64,000 bases of DNA from Parietaria judaica (GCA_954871525.1 OX940864.1:21198001-21262000), one strand, 5' to 3'. Shown: positions 47,352 to 58,542, numbered from the stretch's first letter. Made by a program: numbers and translations. Notes: generated from the letters alone by a model not told the origin.

Positions 47352-47390
47352 CTTATATAGTTGCTTTGTGATAAGGATGCATGCATGCAT
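47352..47390 (-). promoter_or_regulatory. TATA and ATGCATGC block of YUC copy C
   Basis: On the minus strand, ctatataag lies about 100 bp and the alternating atgcatgcatgca (47378-47390) about 125 bp upstream of the start codon. CATGCA is the RY core. YUC10/11-type genes are associated with seed tissues in Arabidopsis, so RY control is plausible but only inferred. Confidence 0.45.
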
Positions 47391-48008
47391 ATGTATTAGT
47401 GATAACCCCTCTATTAAGGCACGTTGAGATTCTTGCAACAATAAGATTCCATGTACTGTAAAATAATAATAGCAAAAAATGTTAAGTAGGGATTTTTTAC
47501 CCTTACTTGCCAAACTAGGGTTTGTTGTATAGGCATGAACTTGGTCATGATAACATTTTTTACCACTGGATTACAGAGGTTAATTGCATACTCATCAGCA
47601 CCAGTTGGAAAGATAAGAAGATAAGAGTCAACTCTCCTTCAGTTCATTGCCCAATGTGGGTTAAACAAGAGAAAAAAACTAACAAAATAAGAGTCAACTT
47701 TTTTTATTAATTACTTTCTTGCCAAATGTGGGCTATTTGATAATACACGTTTTACCTATTATTGGATGTTAAAGCATTCCATGCAAAGGATACTAAACCT
47801 CATTGAATGTTGGTCACCGGATTTTGTTATAATCGTAGTTTTCGGAGACATCCGATTAGTAAACACAAGGCTCTCGCATTGTTATCGAGAGACAACCTAG
47901 TGGCCCCAATTACTGCGTCCAAAGAAAATCTAACATCAAATGTGCAAGATTCTGAATATCGCCCCTACCACTAGACCAATCTCTCGAGATTAGTCATCTT
48001 TGAATTAA
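47391..48008. other. 5' flank of YUC copy C
   Basis: The first 400 bp are homologous to the copy B flank. Beyond about 47800 the two diverge. No gene seen. Confidence 0.6.
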
Positions 48009-48016
48009 TGTATACA

Positions 48017-48627
48017 ATGCCGGCCTTGATGGTAGGCCTGATAGGCGTGGGCCTAGGGCCCGAGATATATTGAAAAATTGAGGGCCCATATTTTGAGGGT
48101 TATATATATAGTTTATTAAGTCTTTTGTTTTTCTCAATCTTTTTCACCGACTATGCGACACACAAATACAAACAAGAGGTAATATATTACTAGAACAAAT
48201 CACATAGAATTTTTTTATAAAGTTTATTCTTGATTCTTGGGCCTAAGTATAATGCTATTAGAGAAGATTATAAAACATTGTGAATGTTGTATTGGTGAAT
48301 GGTGATTCTTGTCTCTTGTGCTATTATTTGACTGTCACATGTCACAGGTTCATTTTAATTTGATCAATGGAAATAGTTATATAGCATTTTGTGGTTATCA
48401 CACTAGCTATTTGATCTATTTATTTTATATAGTTTACAAATTATTTTGTTTTATACTTATGTAATTATGTCGAATTGTATTCATGATTTCATTACTGAAA
48501 TTTAATAGAGTTTCGTTATATAAAATTTAAGTAGTATTTTTTGCTTTGAAATTTAATTGTGCTTATTTACTAAGGGCCCAAAAATTTAAGCTCGCCTAGG
48601 GCATCCTAAAACTAAGGGCCGGCCCTA
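48017..48627. mobile_element. Non-autonomous hAT element with exact 8-bp duplication
   Basis: Flanked by tgtataca at 48009-48016 and 48628-48635. The right end as reverse complement is tagggccggcccttag; the left end is atgccggccttgatgg. It is of the same family as the element at 28218 (shared gcctaggg and ggcgtgggcctaggg segments). AT-rich and non-coding inside. Confidence 0.9.
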
Positions 48628-48747
48628 TGTATACATCAATTTATTAAATAAAGCATTCAAGGTCTCTTTACCATGATGATTAATTTTAAAAGGCCATGAT
48701 CATCTTTCGCCCGCGATCGAACTTTTTTATTTTATTTTTTATTTTCA

Positions 48748-49219
48748 CCTCCGTCGTGTGCGCACAACGCTTGAAACTTGTGAACCATCCGTCGACTTCT
48801 TCCACCCAAGTCTCTGAGGCCCGTACACGGTGCTCGAAGAGACGAAGGTTGCGGTCGGACCACGCCGCCCAAATTAGCCCGCAAAAGAGCTCAAAATGCG
48901 GTTTGGAAAGACTCTCGAGCGCCCGGTAGCATAGTTCCCGAAACGGAATCTCCCTGGTCTTTTCCACCCATTTGGGCATCATCGACGATCCACCGATGGG
49001 TGGAAAAGACCGGGGAGATTCCGTTTCGGGAACTATGCTACCGGGCGCTCGAGAGTCTTTCCAAACCGCATTTTGAGCTCTTTTGCGGGCTAATTTGGGC
49101 GGCGTGGTCCGACCGCAACCTTCGTCTCTTCGAGCACCGTGTACGGGCCTCAGAGACTTGGGTGGAAGAAGTCGACGGATGGTTCACAAGTTTCAAGCGT
49201 TGTGCGCACACGACGGAGG
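48748..49219. repeat. Inverted repeat, 223-bp arms, 26-bp spacer
   Basis: Arms 48748-48970 and 48997-49219 are almost perfect reverse complements, from cctccgtcgtg/cacgacggagg at the outside to tttccaccca/tgggtggaaa at the centre. A transcript would form a tight hairpin. Frames on both strands over this region are the same LINE piece. Confidence 0.9.
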
Positions 49220-49749
49220 ACCACCGTTCGCCGAGGGAGGTGGTACCGAGGGCTTGGTCCGGGCCGGTAGCGGGGAGCCTCAAGCTCAACGTCGATGCGG
49301 CATGGGACGGGGAGACGGGACGGGCAGCGGTGGGAGCGGTTGTCCGAGACCACCACGGTCGGGTCATGGGAGTATTGGCTTCTTTAGTCGACCATGTCGA
49401 TTCGGCACTTACCGGAGAGTGCATTGCGATGCGACGAGGGCTTCTCTTTGCTCGCGATCGGGGGTGGAATATTGAACATGCCGAGACGGATTGCTTACGT
49501 GCCTCCCAACTCACCAAGGCACGAGACACGTTGGGCTTGCAAGGCCCGATTATTGCGGAGGTGTGGGAGCTCGGCCGCGAACTAGGCGGGACCGGAGAGT
49601 GGACTTGGGTTCCACGGGAATGTAACGAGGTGGCCAATGCTTTGGCTAAGAGACGTCTCTCTTCTTTTGTATCGGACCTTATGTGTCCTTATTGCCCGGA
49701 GTGGCTTGTAGCAACGGTGTTGAGGGATTTTTCTCCCCAACTTATTTGA
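49000..49749 (+). pseudogene. LINE C-terminal region with RNase H domain
   Basis: A 249-codon frame with zinc-binding-region remnants upstream (ELFCGLIWAAWSDRNLRLFE) and an RNase H domain: LKLNVDAAWDGETGRAAVG, TGECIAMRRGLLFA and TWVPRECNEVANALAKR carry the usual D, E and late acidic/His-region signatures of plant LINE RNase H. The reverse transcriptase is absent, so it cannot mobilise itself. The uninterrupted frame points to a young insertion. Confidence 0.85.
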
Positions 49750-49922
49750 TTGAATGAAATCAAATTGCTTTCAAAAAAAAAAAACCATCAAATGATGATC
49801 AATTTGAATCCGAAGTACGTAATCAAATACATAAAAAGTAGATTTAATTAATCTTAAAGTTAACTACCGAAGAGCGTCATGACATTAGGATTAAATAAAT
49901 ATATTTATCTACGAATCTGACG

Positions 49923-50604
49923 TAGAGGTGTCAAGTGGGCCGGGCCGGCCCAAGCCCACCCGCCCAGACTCGTAAAAAAAGCGGGTTCACCCCGCCCCGC
50001 CCCGTTTTTTTTTTATTCACTTATCACTTTCATATTCACTAATTAACATCTACATCTTGAAATTCACGAATCAATTCAACGTTCATTAATTCTAATATAC
50101 GCAGTGTGTATCTTATTTTTGAATGTCTAAAGACTATGTTGAACTTTGAATTTCTAAATATGCGATTGAATTTACTTACATTTAGATTACTTGACTTTCA
50201 AAAAAAAATAAAAAATTCAAATATCGAGCAAATAGAAAAAAAAAATAGAGGTATTATTGTTCGTTAAAGGCCCACGATATCTTGTAAAATTCTTAATAAA
50301 ATGGTTTCGTAAAAATGTATCGCTCTCCGTAAAAACTCAACACGTTATGGTTTCTGAAAAGCCCACTAAATTCGATCCGTAAAAGCCCACTAAATTCAAC
50401 ACGTAAAAGCCCACTAAATTCGACTCGTAAAAGCCCGCCCCGTGACATTGTGGGTTCGGGTTCATGGGCCGGGGTGGGCCTTGATGGCTTTTCCAAAACC
50501 CGCCCCGCACATTGAACGGGGCGGGTCAAGCCCGCCCCGTTTGACATGCGGACTTAACGGGTTGTGGGCCGAGCCGGCCCGCCCCGGCCCACTTGACACC
50601 ACTA
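49923..50604. mobile_element. Non-autonomous hAT element (TAGNGGTGTCAAG ends)
   Basis: Flanks atctgacg (49915-49922) and atctgact (50605-50612) match at 7 of 8. The ends are tagaggtgtcaagtgggcc and, as reverse complement, tagtggtgtcaagtgggcc. Subterminal regions are rich in cccgcc runs; four cgtaaaagcccactaaattc-like units lie at about 50325-50430. A paralogous site without the insertion exists at about 44635. Confidence 0.9.
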
Positions 50605-50612
50605 ATCTGACT

Positions 50613-51007
50613 GCCAGATATAAAATTCATAGTTTTTGGAAGAAAAAAAAAGAGTAATTAAGATGATTTCTCAATGATATAAATGTAAGGAAATAGATTA
50701 ATTCGAGCTCAAAGCTATTTATAAGGAAATCATTCAAAAGTTAACAGATGAGTATTGGAGAGTTTTAGAATCAAAATTCAAATCTCCGAATGACTAATGT
50801 TATATATAACGAGAGTTGGAATATTACAATATGAATAAGAGATAAGAATAAAACTACGAAGACTTCATGATTAGGAGTTCTACTTGAGATACTTTACTGA
50901 TCTAGTTCGATATTATTCTATATTATACTTTATTTTATATGTGTGTTTGGTAATTTGGCCATTTTAGTGTGTGTTGATATGCTTGTCATGACAGAGTCTC
51001 CACCATC
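50613..51007. other. Remnant of duplicated YUC flank
   Basis: The first 150 bp match 44640-44800 and a diverged unit of the 193-bp array follows at about 50770. The rest is AT-rich with no feature. Confidence 0.55.
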
Positions 51008-51012
51008 GTGAG

Positions 51013-52310
51013 TGTTATGGGTGATTTTTCCCCAAATCAATTCCGGCCCAAAAAGCCCCAAAAAAGCCCGTATCTCAAAAACCGAGAAGCCCAAAAAACG
51101 CGGACACAATTTTTATTATTAAAATAATAACTAAGCGGTGAAGTACGCCGCCCCCGCTCTGTGACGAAACGTCAGGACGTGTTTCCACACCTAGTAGGGT
51201 TATTCCGCTGCGCGGCAGCGCAAACCCCGCGCCGCGGCGACGCGAACCCCGTGCCGCGGCGGCGCGAAACCCGCAGCGCCGCGGCGCGTACCCCGCGCCG
51301 CCGCGGTGCGGAGGACTAAAGTGACAATATTTTACTGCTCTCAGGTCCCCGGCCCCTCCTATAAATAGAAGCTTGATTTCATTCAAACGGTAACTCCGAT
51401 TCAAACGCTCTATATAGCGATAAACATCGTTTTCTCTCTTCTATATATATATATATATATATATTCTAATAGGAATACCTGACGACCTGCCCTACGGAGG
51501 TTCCGGTCCTCAGTGGTCCCCGACCTATATCCCGAGTCCTAGGACTTTGCGGTAACGGGTCGGAGGACCCGGTTCCGGTTCGACGGTTAGTGGAGGGTCC
51601 GATCTGCCAGAGGAGCTAGCTAAAGCGGAAGCGCTGGAGGAATCCCCGGCCTACCGGAGGAATCGCCAACTCCCCAGAGGAAGGTCTGAGCGCCGTCCTA
51701 CTCCCACCAGCTAGAGCAGAAGCGCTGGAGGAATCCCTGGCCTACCGAAGGAATCGCCAACTCCCCAGAGGAAGGTCCGAGCGCAATCCTACTCCCACCA
51801 GCTAGAGCAGAAGCGCCGGAGGAATCGCCGACTCCTTTAGAGAAGGCGCCGAAAGAATCCACGTCTCCACAACCATTAACTCCAGGCTCGTCCAGGCCAG
51901 CTAGGAATGGCTCTATCAACGCCTTCTTTGAACTACGAGATGACCTGATCCCACTTAGCTGCAAGTGGGTATGTAGGCAGCCTCACCACACTCAACGATG
52001 CGCGGCATCACATCATCATCACCCCCGGCTCTCCCAGTCATCGACTGCTCCAGCTACGATCGTCGACCTGCCCTACGGAGGCTCCGGTTCTCAGTGGTCG
52101 CCGACCTATATCCCGAGTCTTAGGACTTTGCGGTAACGAGTCGGAGGACCCGGTTCCGGGCCAACGGTAAACGGAGGGTCCGATCCGCCATATCCTTCAG
52201 GAACAGTGAGTCAAGCATCTAGCCCAGGAAAGTCAACAAACGGCGATGGGCCCGGCCCAATATCCAGCTTTGGGCCGCTACAATGTTTGATCCATTTTTC
52301 GGCATCAACA
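51013..52310 (+). mobile_element. Solo LTR (probably Ty3/gypsy type) with exact 5-bp duplication
   Basis: The block starts TGTTATGGGTG, ends GGCATCAACA, and is flanked by gtgag at 51008-51012 and 52311-52315. It contains ctataaatag at 51359 as probable TATA, and cacttagctgcaagtgggta / tgtaggcagcct near 51954, a motif common in plant gypsy LTRs. Internal repeats: about 130 bp at 51483-51618 recurs at 52062-52193, and an 88-bp unit recurs at about 51628-51800. A GC-rich gccgcgg-repeat patch lies at 51215-51312. No retrotransposon genes adjoin it. Confidence 0.85.
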
Positions 52311-52349
52311 GTGAGTATCCGATTTCAATATGAACAATCAAAATCAAAT

Positions 52350-53316
52350 GGGTTAATACCAACAGATATACCCAAGTTGTTCAAAAATGTGTCGAGATAG
52401 AGCCAAGTTTTATTTTCAGTGTTATATATACCCAAGTTTTTGTTTTTGCGGTTTTTTTTTTAAAAGAAATCTATCTTTTTCTAGTTAATTTTAATGTTTT
52501 TTTATTAATCGACCCCTCCCTCTGTCTCCCTTTATATCCAGCTTCATCGAAAAAATAAATTCATCTTCTCCATTCAAAGGGAGTGTTATGGTCTCTGAGA
52601 AAAAGAGAGCACAGCTCGACGCTGTCCAATGACGAGTCAAATCTTGTTGACCATTCAAAGCGACATATTTGTAACCCTAGCTCCTTCTTAACTTCGTCAG
52701 GGGCGAAGCGAGCTTCATTGCTCTATGCAGTATAGTCCGGAGCTCTGGGGAAGCACAATTCCATTCTATGCTCGTCTGTACGTCGACATTTTTCGATTCT
52801 TAGTCCGTGAGAGTTCCATGTCTGATCCCATCGTTGATGATGCTACAAGCTAGATGACCATGAAAATGATCTTGGTGACATCGGCGCTTCGTAGCTATTG
52901 AATTCTTTTGCGGGAATCCCTCCATTTGAACAGGTGGTGGCAAAGGCAAGATCTTTTATGAGGATCCGAGCCTCTTGTGGTAAGTGTCGGAGGATCCGAA
53001 CAGCGCATATGGCCGGTGAGAGGTGGCGATAGTGAAGAAGGTCGCGGGAGAGATGCCGCGCGATGTAGGCGACGATCGATTCATGAAGAATCTCCCAGAT
53101 CTGAAGCGCCATAGCTGAAAGCTCCTTTGCGGGTTTGGTTTAAGAAAGAGAGAGATGGCGGGGCCCACTAACAAAAAACATTAAAATTAATAGAAAGGGG
53201 TGAATTTCTTAAAAATGCAAAAACAACAACTTGGGTATATATAACATCGAAGAAAAAAAAAACGTGGCTCTATACACATTTTTTAATAACTTGGGTATAT
53301 ATGCCTATATTAACCC
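52350..53316. mobile_element. Mutator-like element with exact 9-bp duplication
   Basis: Flanked by aaatcaaat at 52341-52349 and 53317-53325, the duplication length of Mutator-like elements. The diverged inverted ends are over 150 bp long: gggttaata, tatacccaagttgtt, gtgttatatatacccaagtt and gttaattttaatgtttttt all recur inverted on the right. The core (about 52560-53160) is GC-richer and different from the ends, as in gene-carrying Pack-MULEs. Confidence 0.85.
52843..53112 (-). other. Open frame in the Mutator-like core, unidentified
   Basis: An 89-codon minus-strand frame beginning MALQIWEILHESIVAYIARH, rich in Arg, His and Leu. It matches no family I know. Its base composition differs from the terminal repeats, so it may be a captured gene piece; it could also be chance. 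Confidence 0.35.
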
Positions 53317-53325
53317 AAATCAAAT

Positions 53326-53760
53326 AAACATGAATAACACCATATGAACATTAAGAACACCAAACATGTATTCCTGAACACATTATCATCTCATACACAT
53401 ATAATAAAAGCACAAGTACATGGAAATCGGAAGAAGAAGAAAGTTCAAAAGGTTTAGTCAATTTTTTTTTTCGAACCAAAAAACATCAATTTGGGGGTCT
53501 ATATATTAGAATTTGACTAAATCCGACACCTTGATCTCACTTCTACTAGTAAAAAAAAAAAAAAAAAAGAAGAGTTTTGTGAGATAGGTCAGAAAGTTGA
53601 TGAGGGTTTGAGAAAGAAAGAAGAAAAGAATAAGTAGGAAGAAGACAGAACAAGAGAAAAAAAAAAGGGAAGAAAGAAAACAATGCACGGAAATGAGTTA
53701 ATTAAAGGAGAAACTCGGAAAAAGAAATCAAACGATGATTATGCTTTTATTTTTTGATTA
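53326..53760. mobile_element. Fragment related to the CACTA-like element at 20384
   Basis: Shares attaagaacaccaaaca, gaacacattatcatctcata, gagggtttgagaaagaa-like and a purine-rich tail with 20945-21430 in the same order. The ends are not preserved. Confidence 0.6.
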
Positions 53761-53980
53761 TTATAAATATAAACAAAAAATCTGTTTTGAAAACATAAAC
53801 GAACTCTGCCATAAAATATAAACAAATGTCTTTTTAGATCCGACCCGATGCCGTGTTAAAATCGAGGTTTTAGGTCCTTAGTCATGGTTTAATTCCTAAT
53901 AAAAAAAAATGTAGTCCCTCCTGATACAATTTTTATGATTCGTCACTGTGAATAGTACTTTAGTGTCAGATTATAACGAA

Positions 53981-54782
53981 GTTGTGTTTGGTACGTAACT
54001 TGAAAACAGTTTTTTAGTTTTCTAACTTACACAGTTACACTGAGAAAAGTAAATGACTGTTTGGTGTGTATCTCATCAAATTGAACTCCAAAACATTTCA
54101 AGTTTTATTATGTTTTTCTTAAGGATTTTCAAATACACATTTTTGTTGTTTTCTGTTTTTTTCACTCAGTTTTTTTTTTATCACTCCTTATTTCTATCGA
54201 CTTTATTAAGAGTAAAATCGGAACCGAGAACCGGGAAATAACTTTTTTTTCCTCCATGTTCCGAAAAATCGAGATTTTTTTTTTGTACCGGTTTTGGTTT
54301 TAAAAGTGCTTGACTTAAAAACCACATCTATTTTTTAAAATCAAATATTAAAAACTACAAATTGTATAAAAAGACGACAATAAAAATCTATAATACACTA
54401 AAAACGACATACTAAAAATTAAAAAAATGACATGAGATATTTTACTTTTCATGTATGTTAAACCTGATTATTTAGACTATATAGTATAACTTTGTTAAGT
54501 TAAACATGTTTATATTTAAGTTTACACCGTAATATAATATTTATGTTATTGTATTATTAATGTAATAATATTTTTAATTTTATTAATGTATTAAATATTT
54601 AGTTTTTTAAGAAAAAAATCGAATCGTATTCCAAAAAACGCTATTCTGTTGTTATTTAAAAAAAAAACATAAATGTGTACCAAACAGTTATTTAAAAACA
54701 ACTGCAAAAGTTTTTTACATTACAATTATAAAATTATGATTACAGAAAACAAAAACAGTTTGAGTTGTCTACCAAACAGCAC
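53981..54782. mobile_element. MITE with gttgtgtttggt-type inverted ends
   Basis: The left end gttgtgtttggtacgtaact pairs with gtgctgtttggtagacaact read from the right end, followed on both sides by an aaacagtttttt/aaactgttttt block. The flanks share cgaa only. The interior is AT-rich and non-coding. Confidence 0.5.
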
Positions 54783-56114
54783 CGAAGGTTTTTTATTTTA
54801 TTTTCAGGGATATAATAAACTATAAAGTATAAAAGTATAGCATGCATGTATAACTTTTGTTTGTTACAAAATTATTATTGTCGCTCACAAGAAAAGAAAA
54901 TTGTTATTTTCGTTTATTTTGTAGGTAAGCCGTAAGAGTATTGGATCGAAGTAGGTAGGTGATGATTAAAACGGCTACTAGTGATTTGTTTTTGCATTAA
55001 AATATCATTTACTCTCGCTATATTTAGAAGTTCTCTGTTTATAAACTTATAAATTCAATCATTTTAAAAGTCTATTTTATGAGCCGTACTTTAAAAATAT
55101 ATTCAAAATAATATTGACTTACGATGAATTTTATTTTAAAAAAAAAAACTTGTGAAAAGCTTGAAAAATATTTACAAGTTCTTTGAAATATTTCAAATTT
55201 GAAGGCCTGTCTATTTTTTATTTTTTAGTTCTTTATAATTATAGTGTAATAATTCTTTATTATAATAGATTTTTGTTTTTTTATTTAAAAATTGAAAAAT
55301 AAAAAAATCTAAGTATATTTTTGTTTCTTTTCTTTTAAAAAATTTAATTTTTTAAACAATAATTTACCAAAAATACAATTAATCTATTCTTATTTAAATA
55401 ATTTTACTTGAAAAATAAATAAATAAATAAATAACCTTTTTGTAATGCGTTACCAAACACGCCTCTATATTTGATTTTTTATCATTATTTATCAAGTACA
55501 TTTTTAAACACCTGGATATATTTTTAGTGTAAAAATGGATTATCTAATAACTAGTGAAAGGCTACTTTATTTTTCTTATAAACCACGCTAGAACACGTGT
55601 TCATGACTTCATTCATTTATTATGTTTTCTATATACATATTTTTTTTAATTTAGTTTCAAAATTTCTAATGAAATATAATATTAAATATTCTCGCATTTA
55701 AAACTCTAATCCCAATAAGAACATATGATATAATTTTAGCTGCAATCTTGTAAAATTGTCATTTTTTTTTTTTACTTTGATTGATAATTGATTAAAACAT
55801 TCTTTTATATTACACTTAAAACTTGTTTTTTGCTTTTGAAATCCATTTTTAGTGAGTCTTATTTAAAGCTAGAATAATGGTGAATATTAGCTACATTAAT
55901 TAAATAAAAAAATATTACGAAAAAATAATTCATATCTCACGTAAATAAAGACTACTTGCACCTTTTTCTTCTTTTTAATCTTTTGCAATAACAAAAACAA
56001 AAACAAAAAAAATTGATCGCTAAGAATATACACACGACTCAACATTTTCTTTTGCTGCAACATTGTATCCTAATTAAATATTCATATTGCAGGCATTATA
56101 TAAGAAAATTAACT
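54783..56114. other. AT-rich intergenic DNA
   Basis: No gene or element recognised over 1.3 kb; many homopolymer runs. Confidence 0.45.
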
Positions 56115-56426
56115 GCATAAATACTTAAATTGTCACCTCGAGTGCAATTTTTTTTAATACTCAAATTTCACATCTGTCAACTTCCGTAAGTGGATGTTAA
56201 CTATCAAGATGGCACCAAATATCATGTCTATGTCACCACGAGATTATCGAGTCAACACGCATAATCAGGCTCGATAATCTCACATTGACATAGATATGAA
56301 TTTCGGTAATCCATCTCGATATTCAACATTAACCACCGAAGTTAACAAATGTGGACTTAAGTATGTTTTTTTCTTAAGAAAACTTGATTATAATTGTGAT
56401 GCACACAATAACTCAAGTATTTATGC
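56115..56426. mobile_element. Small inverted-repeat MITE
   Basis: The left end gcataaatacttaaattgt and right end acaataactcaagtatttat plus gc are inverted matches. Internal cgagattatcgag and ctcgataatctc also pair. The TIR text resembles gcataaatactcaa at about 36610. No duplication identified. Confidence 0.5.
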
Positions 56427-57729
56427 CGCTATATTCCGAATTATATATAATCCATCGCCTTGAGAGATATTTCATGATTCCACGTCTCTGTTTTTCTTTC
56501 TGTTGATAAATCCCCAGCAACCACCGGTCACTCGCCTGCATTTAAACCCGTGGAGTACTACCATTAGTCACAATTATAAGCTAATTAAAGCATACAATAA
56601 ATGCAATAATATTAATACTCCTAACTAGTAATTAAATCCCAAGAAATAAACACCTATGACTTAACTATATATAACTACACATATATCCTTATATCCAAAG
56701 TCCTTGTGTAAAATCTGCCCATGTTGTTTTAAATTCTCCTTAGGGAATTTTTCGTATATAGTTTTTATTTTCAATTTTCACAAAAAAAATATAGTGTTAA
56801 TATAAATATATCCGAAAGTGTATCTTAGCTTCTTTTTTTTTTCCTTTTATACCCTTCTCGTCATTTCAAAATTATCTATATACCATATATTATTACCAAT
56901 TATCAATTTTAGGAAATTCACATTTTGAATTTTATTTTTATGAAATAAATTAAAATTACAAAAATAAAATGTATTGTTGTCAAATTACACTTAGAAATTA
57001 GAGGTATATTTAATGAAAAATGAAAATAGATGTGCTGAAAAAGGTAAATTTTTCTTTCTTGCAAAATAAAAAAATTTTGTTGCTGTTTCCTGGAAGTTGA
57101 AAGTTTATAAGATTTGACTTTGAGACAAGAATTTCCTCCCCAAATCAATCACATAATTGCAAATTTTGACCAAATTTAACACCAATCTAAGTCTTGGTTT
57201 ATATTCCTCTTCATTATTTGCTCTGTCTCAACTCTCAACTCTCAATAATCTCCACTTCAAGGAAATAATTAAGGACCTAATAAATTATTCCAAAAATCCC
57301 ATGTTTTTTGTATCTAAAATCTAACGACTCTGCAAAAAGACTAGAAAAATTCCTACAATTTTGGTTACATACTCAAAATAATATCAAGAAACTATTTCAT
57401 GGTAAGCTCTAACCCAATAAAGGGCTCTAAATTATAATATATTATGTATCTAATAATATTCCAAAATTTTATGTTCATCTTTCCAAAATATATAGTATTT
57501 TTTTGTTTCACACTCAATACATAACAAATTATAAAGAAATAATTTTCCCGATAACCACTAACCCAACATAACTTATTAATAAATCATCCCAATTTCTCAA
57601 CTATTAATATACTAAATTATATTTCAAACAATTTTGGCTCCACATTCAACACCTAATTAAATCACACAAAAAAAGATAAAAAAAAATAAAAATTGAACTA
57701 AGTAAATTAATTGGATAATAATTAGTGAA
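56427..57729. other. AT-rich intergenic DNA, 3' flank of the Ser/Gly-rich gene
   Basis: No gene recognised. The part next to 57729 should contain the 3' UTR of the minus-strand gene. Confidence 0.45.
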
Positions 57730-57881
57730 TTACCTTTGATTTCTACTTGTCCGAGTACTGCTCTGGCTGCTGAGGCTGCTGCTCCGGCTCCCTGAAGAGG
57801 ACGACGTCGTCGTCGCCGTGCTCTTCCGGCTCCCGTGGGCCCCGCTGCTCGACAGATCTCCGTCGCTTTGATAGCTCTCTA

Positions 57882-57914
<33 letters not shown>

Positions 57915-58542
57915 TCCCGCACCCGCCACCGTACCTCTTCTTCCACCACTCCTTGTCCACCACACCGCCGCTATTCGCAGGCACCTTCGAATTACTGTCT
58001 TCCGGCGCGGCCGGCGCCGTCTTTTTCTTCGTCGACGCCACTTTCTTTAACCGGCTCCGCGGCCCGAAAGACACCGGGAACCCCATCTTCAGCAGATGCC
58101 CCGACCCGACGCTTGATGAAGTCACCGCAGCGGCCTTCGGCCTCGCTGCGGCCCGTTGCGCTGCGACGGCGATGTCGTCCGGGCCGAACGATGATCGCCT
58201 CTCGAGCAGGCCCAGCTCCGATGAGGCGTCGGCCCGGGCCTCGTCGTGGTTGTCGCGACGCCGGTTGTGCTCGACGAGGTCCTTGAGGGAGAGCTCGTAG
58301 CAGGACTCGGGCATGTTGCTGACCATCTCCATGAGCTCCCTCTGGCCGTTGGCGATCGCCTGGGCTCTGGCCGCCGGCGAGAGGCTCCGGTAGTGGGTCC
58401 GGCGGGGGCTCCCCGGCGATTGGTAGGTCTGAGCTCGGAAAGCGCGGTTCATGGAGTCCCATGAGCTCTCGCGGTCGTCGTCCTTGTTGGGTTCGTGGAA
58501 TAGGAAAGGCTGCTCCTGGGGACTCAGTCTCGGATCGAGCAT
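57730..58542 (-). CDS. Plant-specific Ser/Gly-rich protein with YELSLKDLVE motif
   Basis: A 270-residue frame with no enzymatic domain that I recognise. Features in order: N-terminal MLDPRLSPQEQPFLF; SPAARAQAIANGQRELMEMV followed by the motif MPESCYELSLKDLVEHNRR at about residues 76-94, which I recall from uncharacterised plant proteins; basic stretch RSRLKKVASTKKK; EWWKKRYGGG; a run of about ten Gly; a Ser/Thr/Arg-rich tail. It is probably largely disordered and could be nuclear, but function is unknown. Codons are strongly GC-biased against an AT-rich background, as in YUC exon 1. The frame ends CAA AGG TAA; AG|GTAATT is also a fair donor site, so a further exon to the left is possible, but I found none. 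Confidence 0.85.

Larger units (their letters stand above)
48690..49784 (+). mobile_element. 5'-truncated LINE with inverted duplication and poly(A)
   Basis: The plus-strand part ends in an A run (49773-49784) after a LINE RNase H reading frame. The left part (48748-48970) repeats the first 223 bp of that frame in inverted orientation. Similar flanks, atgatgattaattttaa (48673-48689) and atgatgatcaatttgaa (49792-49808), match at 15 of 17 and may be the target duplication, with seven extra bases after the poly(A). GC-rich against an AT-rich background. Confidence 0.75.

Noticed and set aside
51215..51312. GC-rich palindromic patch as an rRNA or CpG-island promoter
   Set aside because: It lies within a solo LTR upstream of its TATA and has simple gccgcgg repeats.
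57835..58464. Plus- and minus-strand alternative frames over the Ser/Gly-rich gene
   Set aside because: GC-rich shadows made of Ala, Arg or Pro runs; only the 270-codon frame has an ordered conserved motif.
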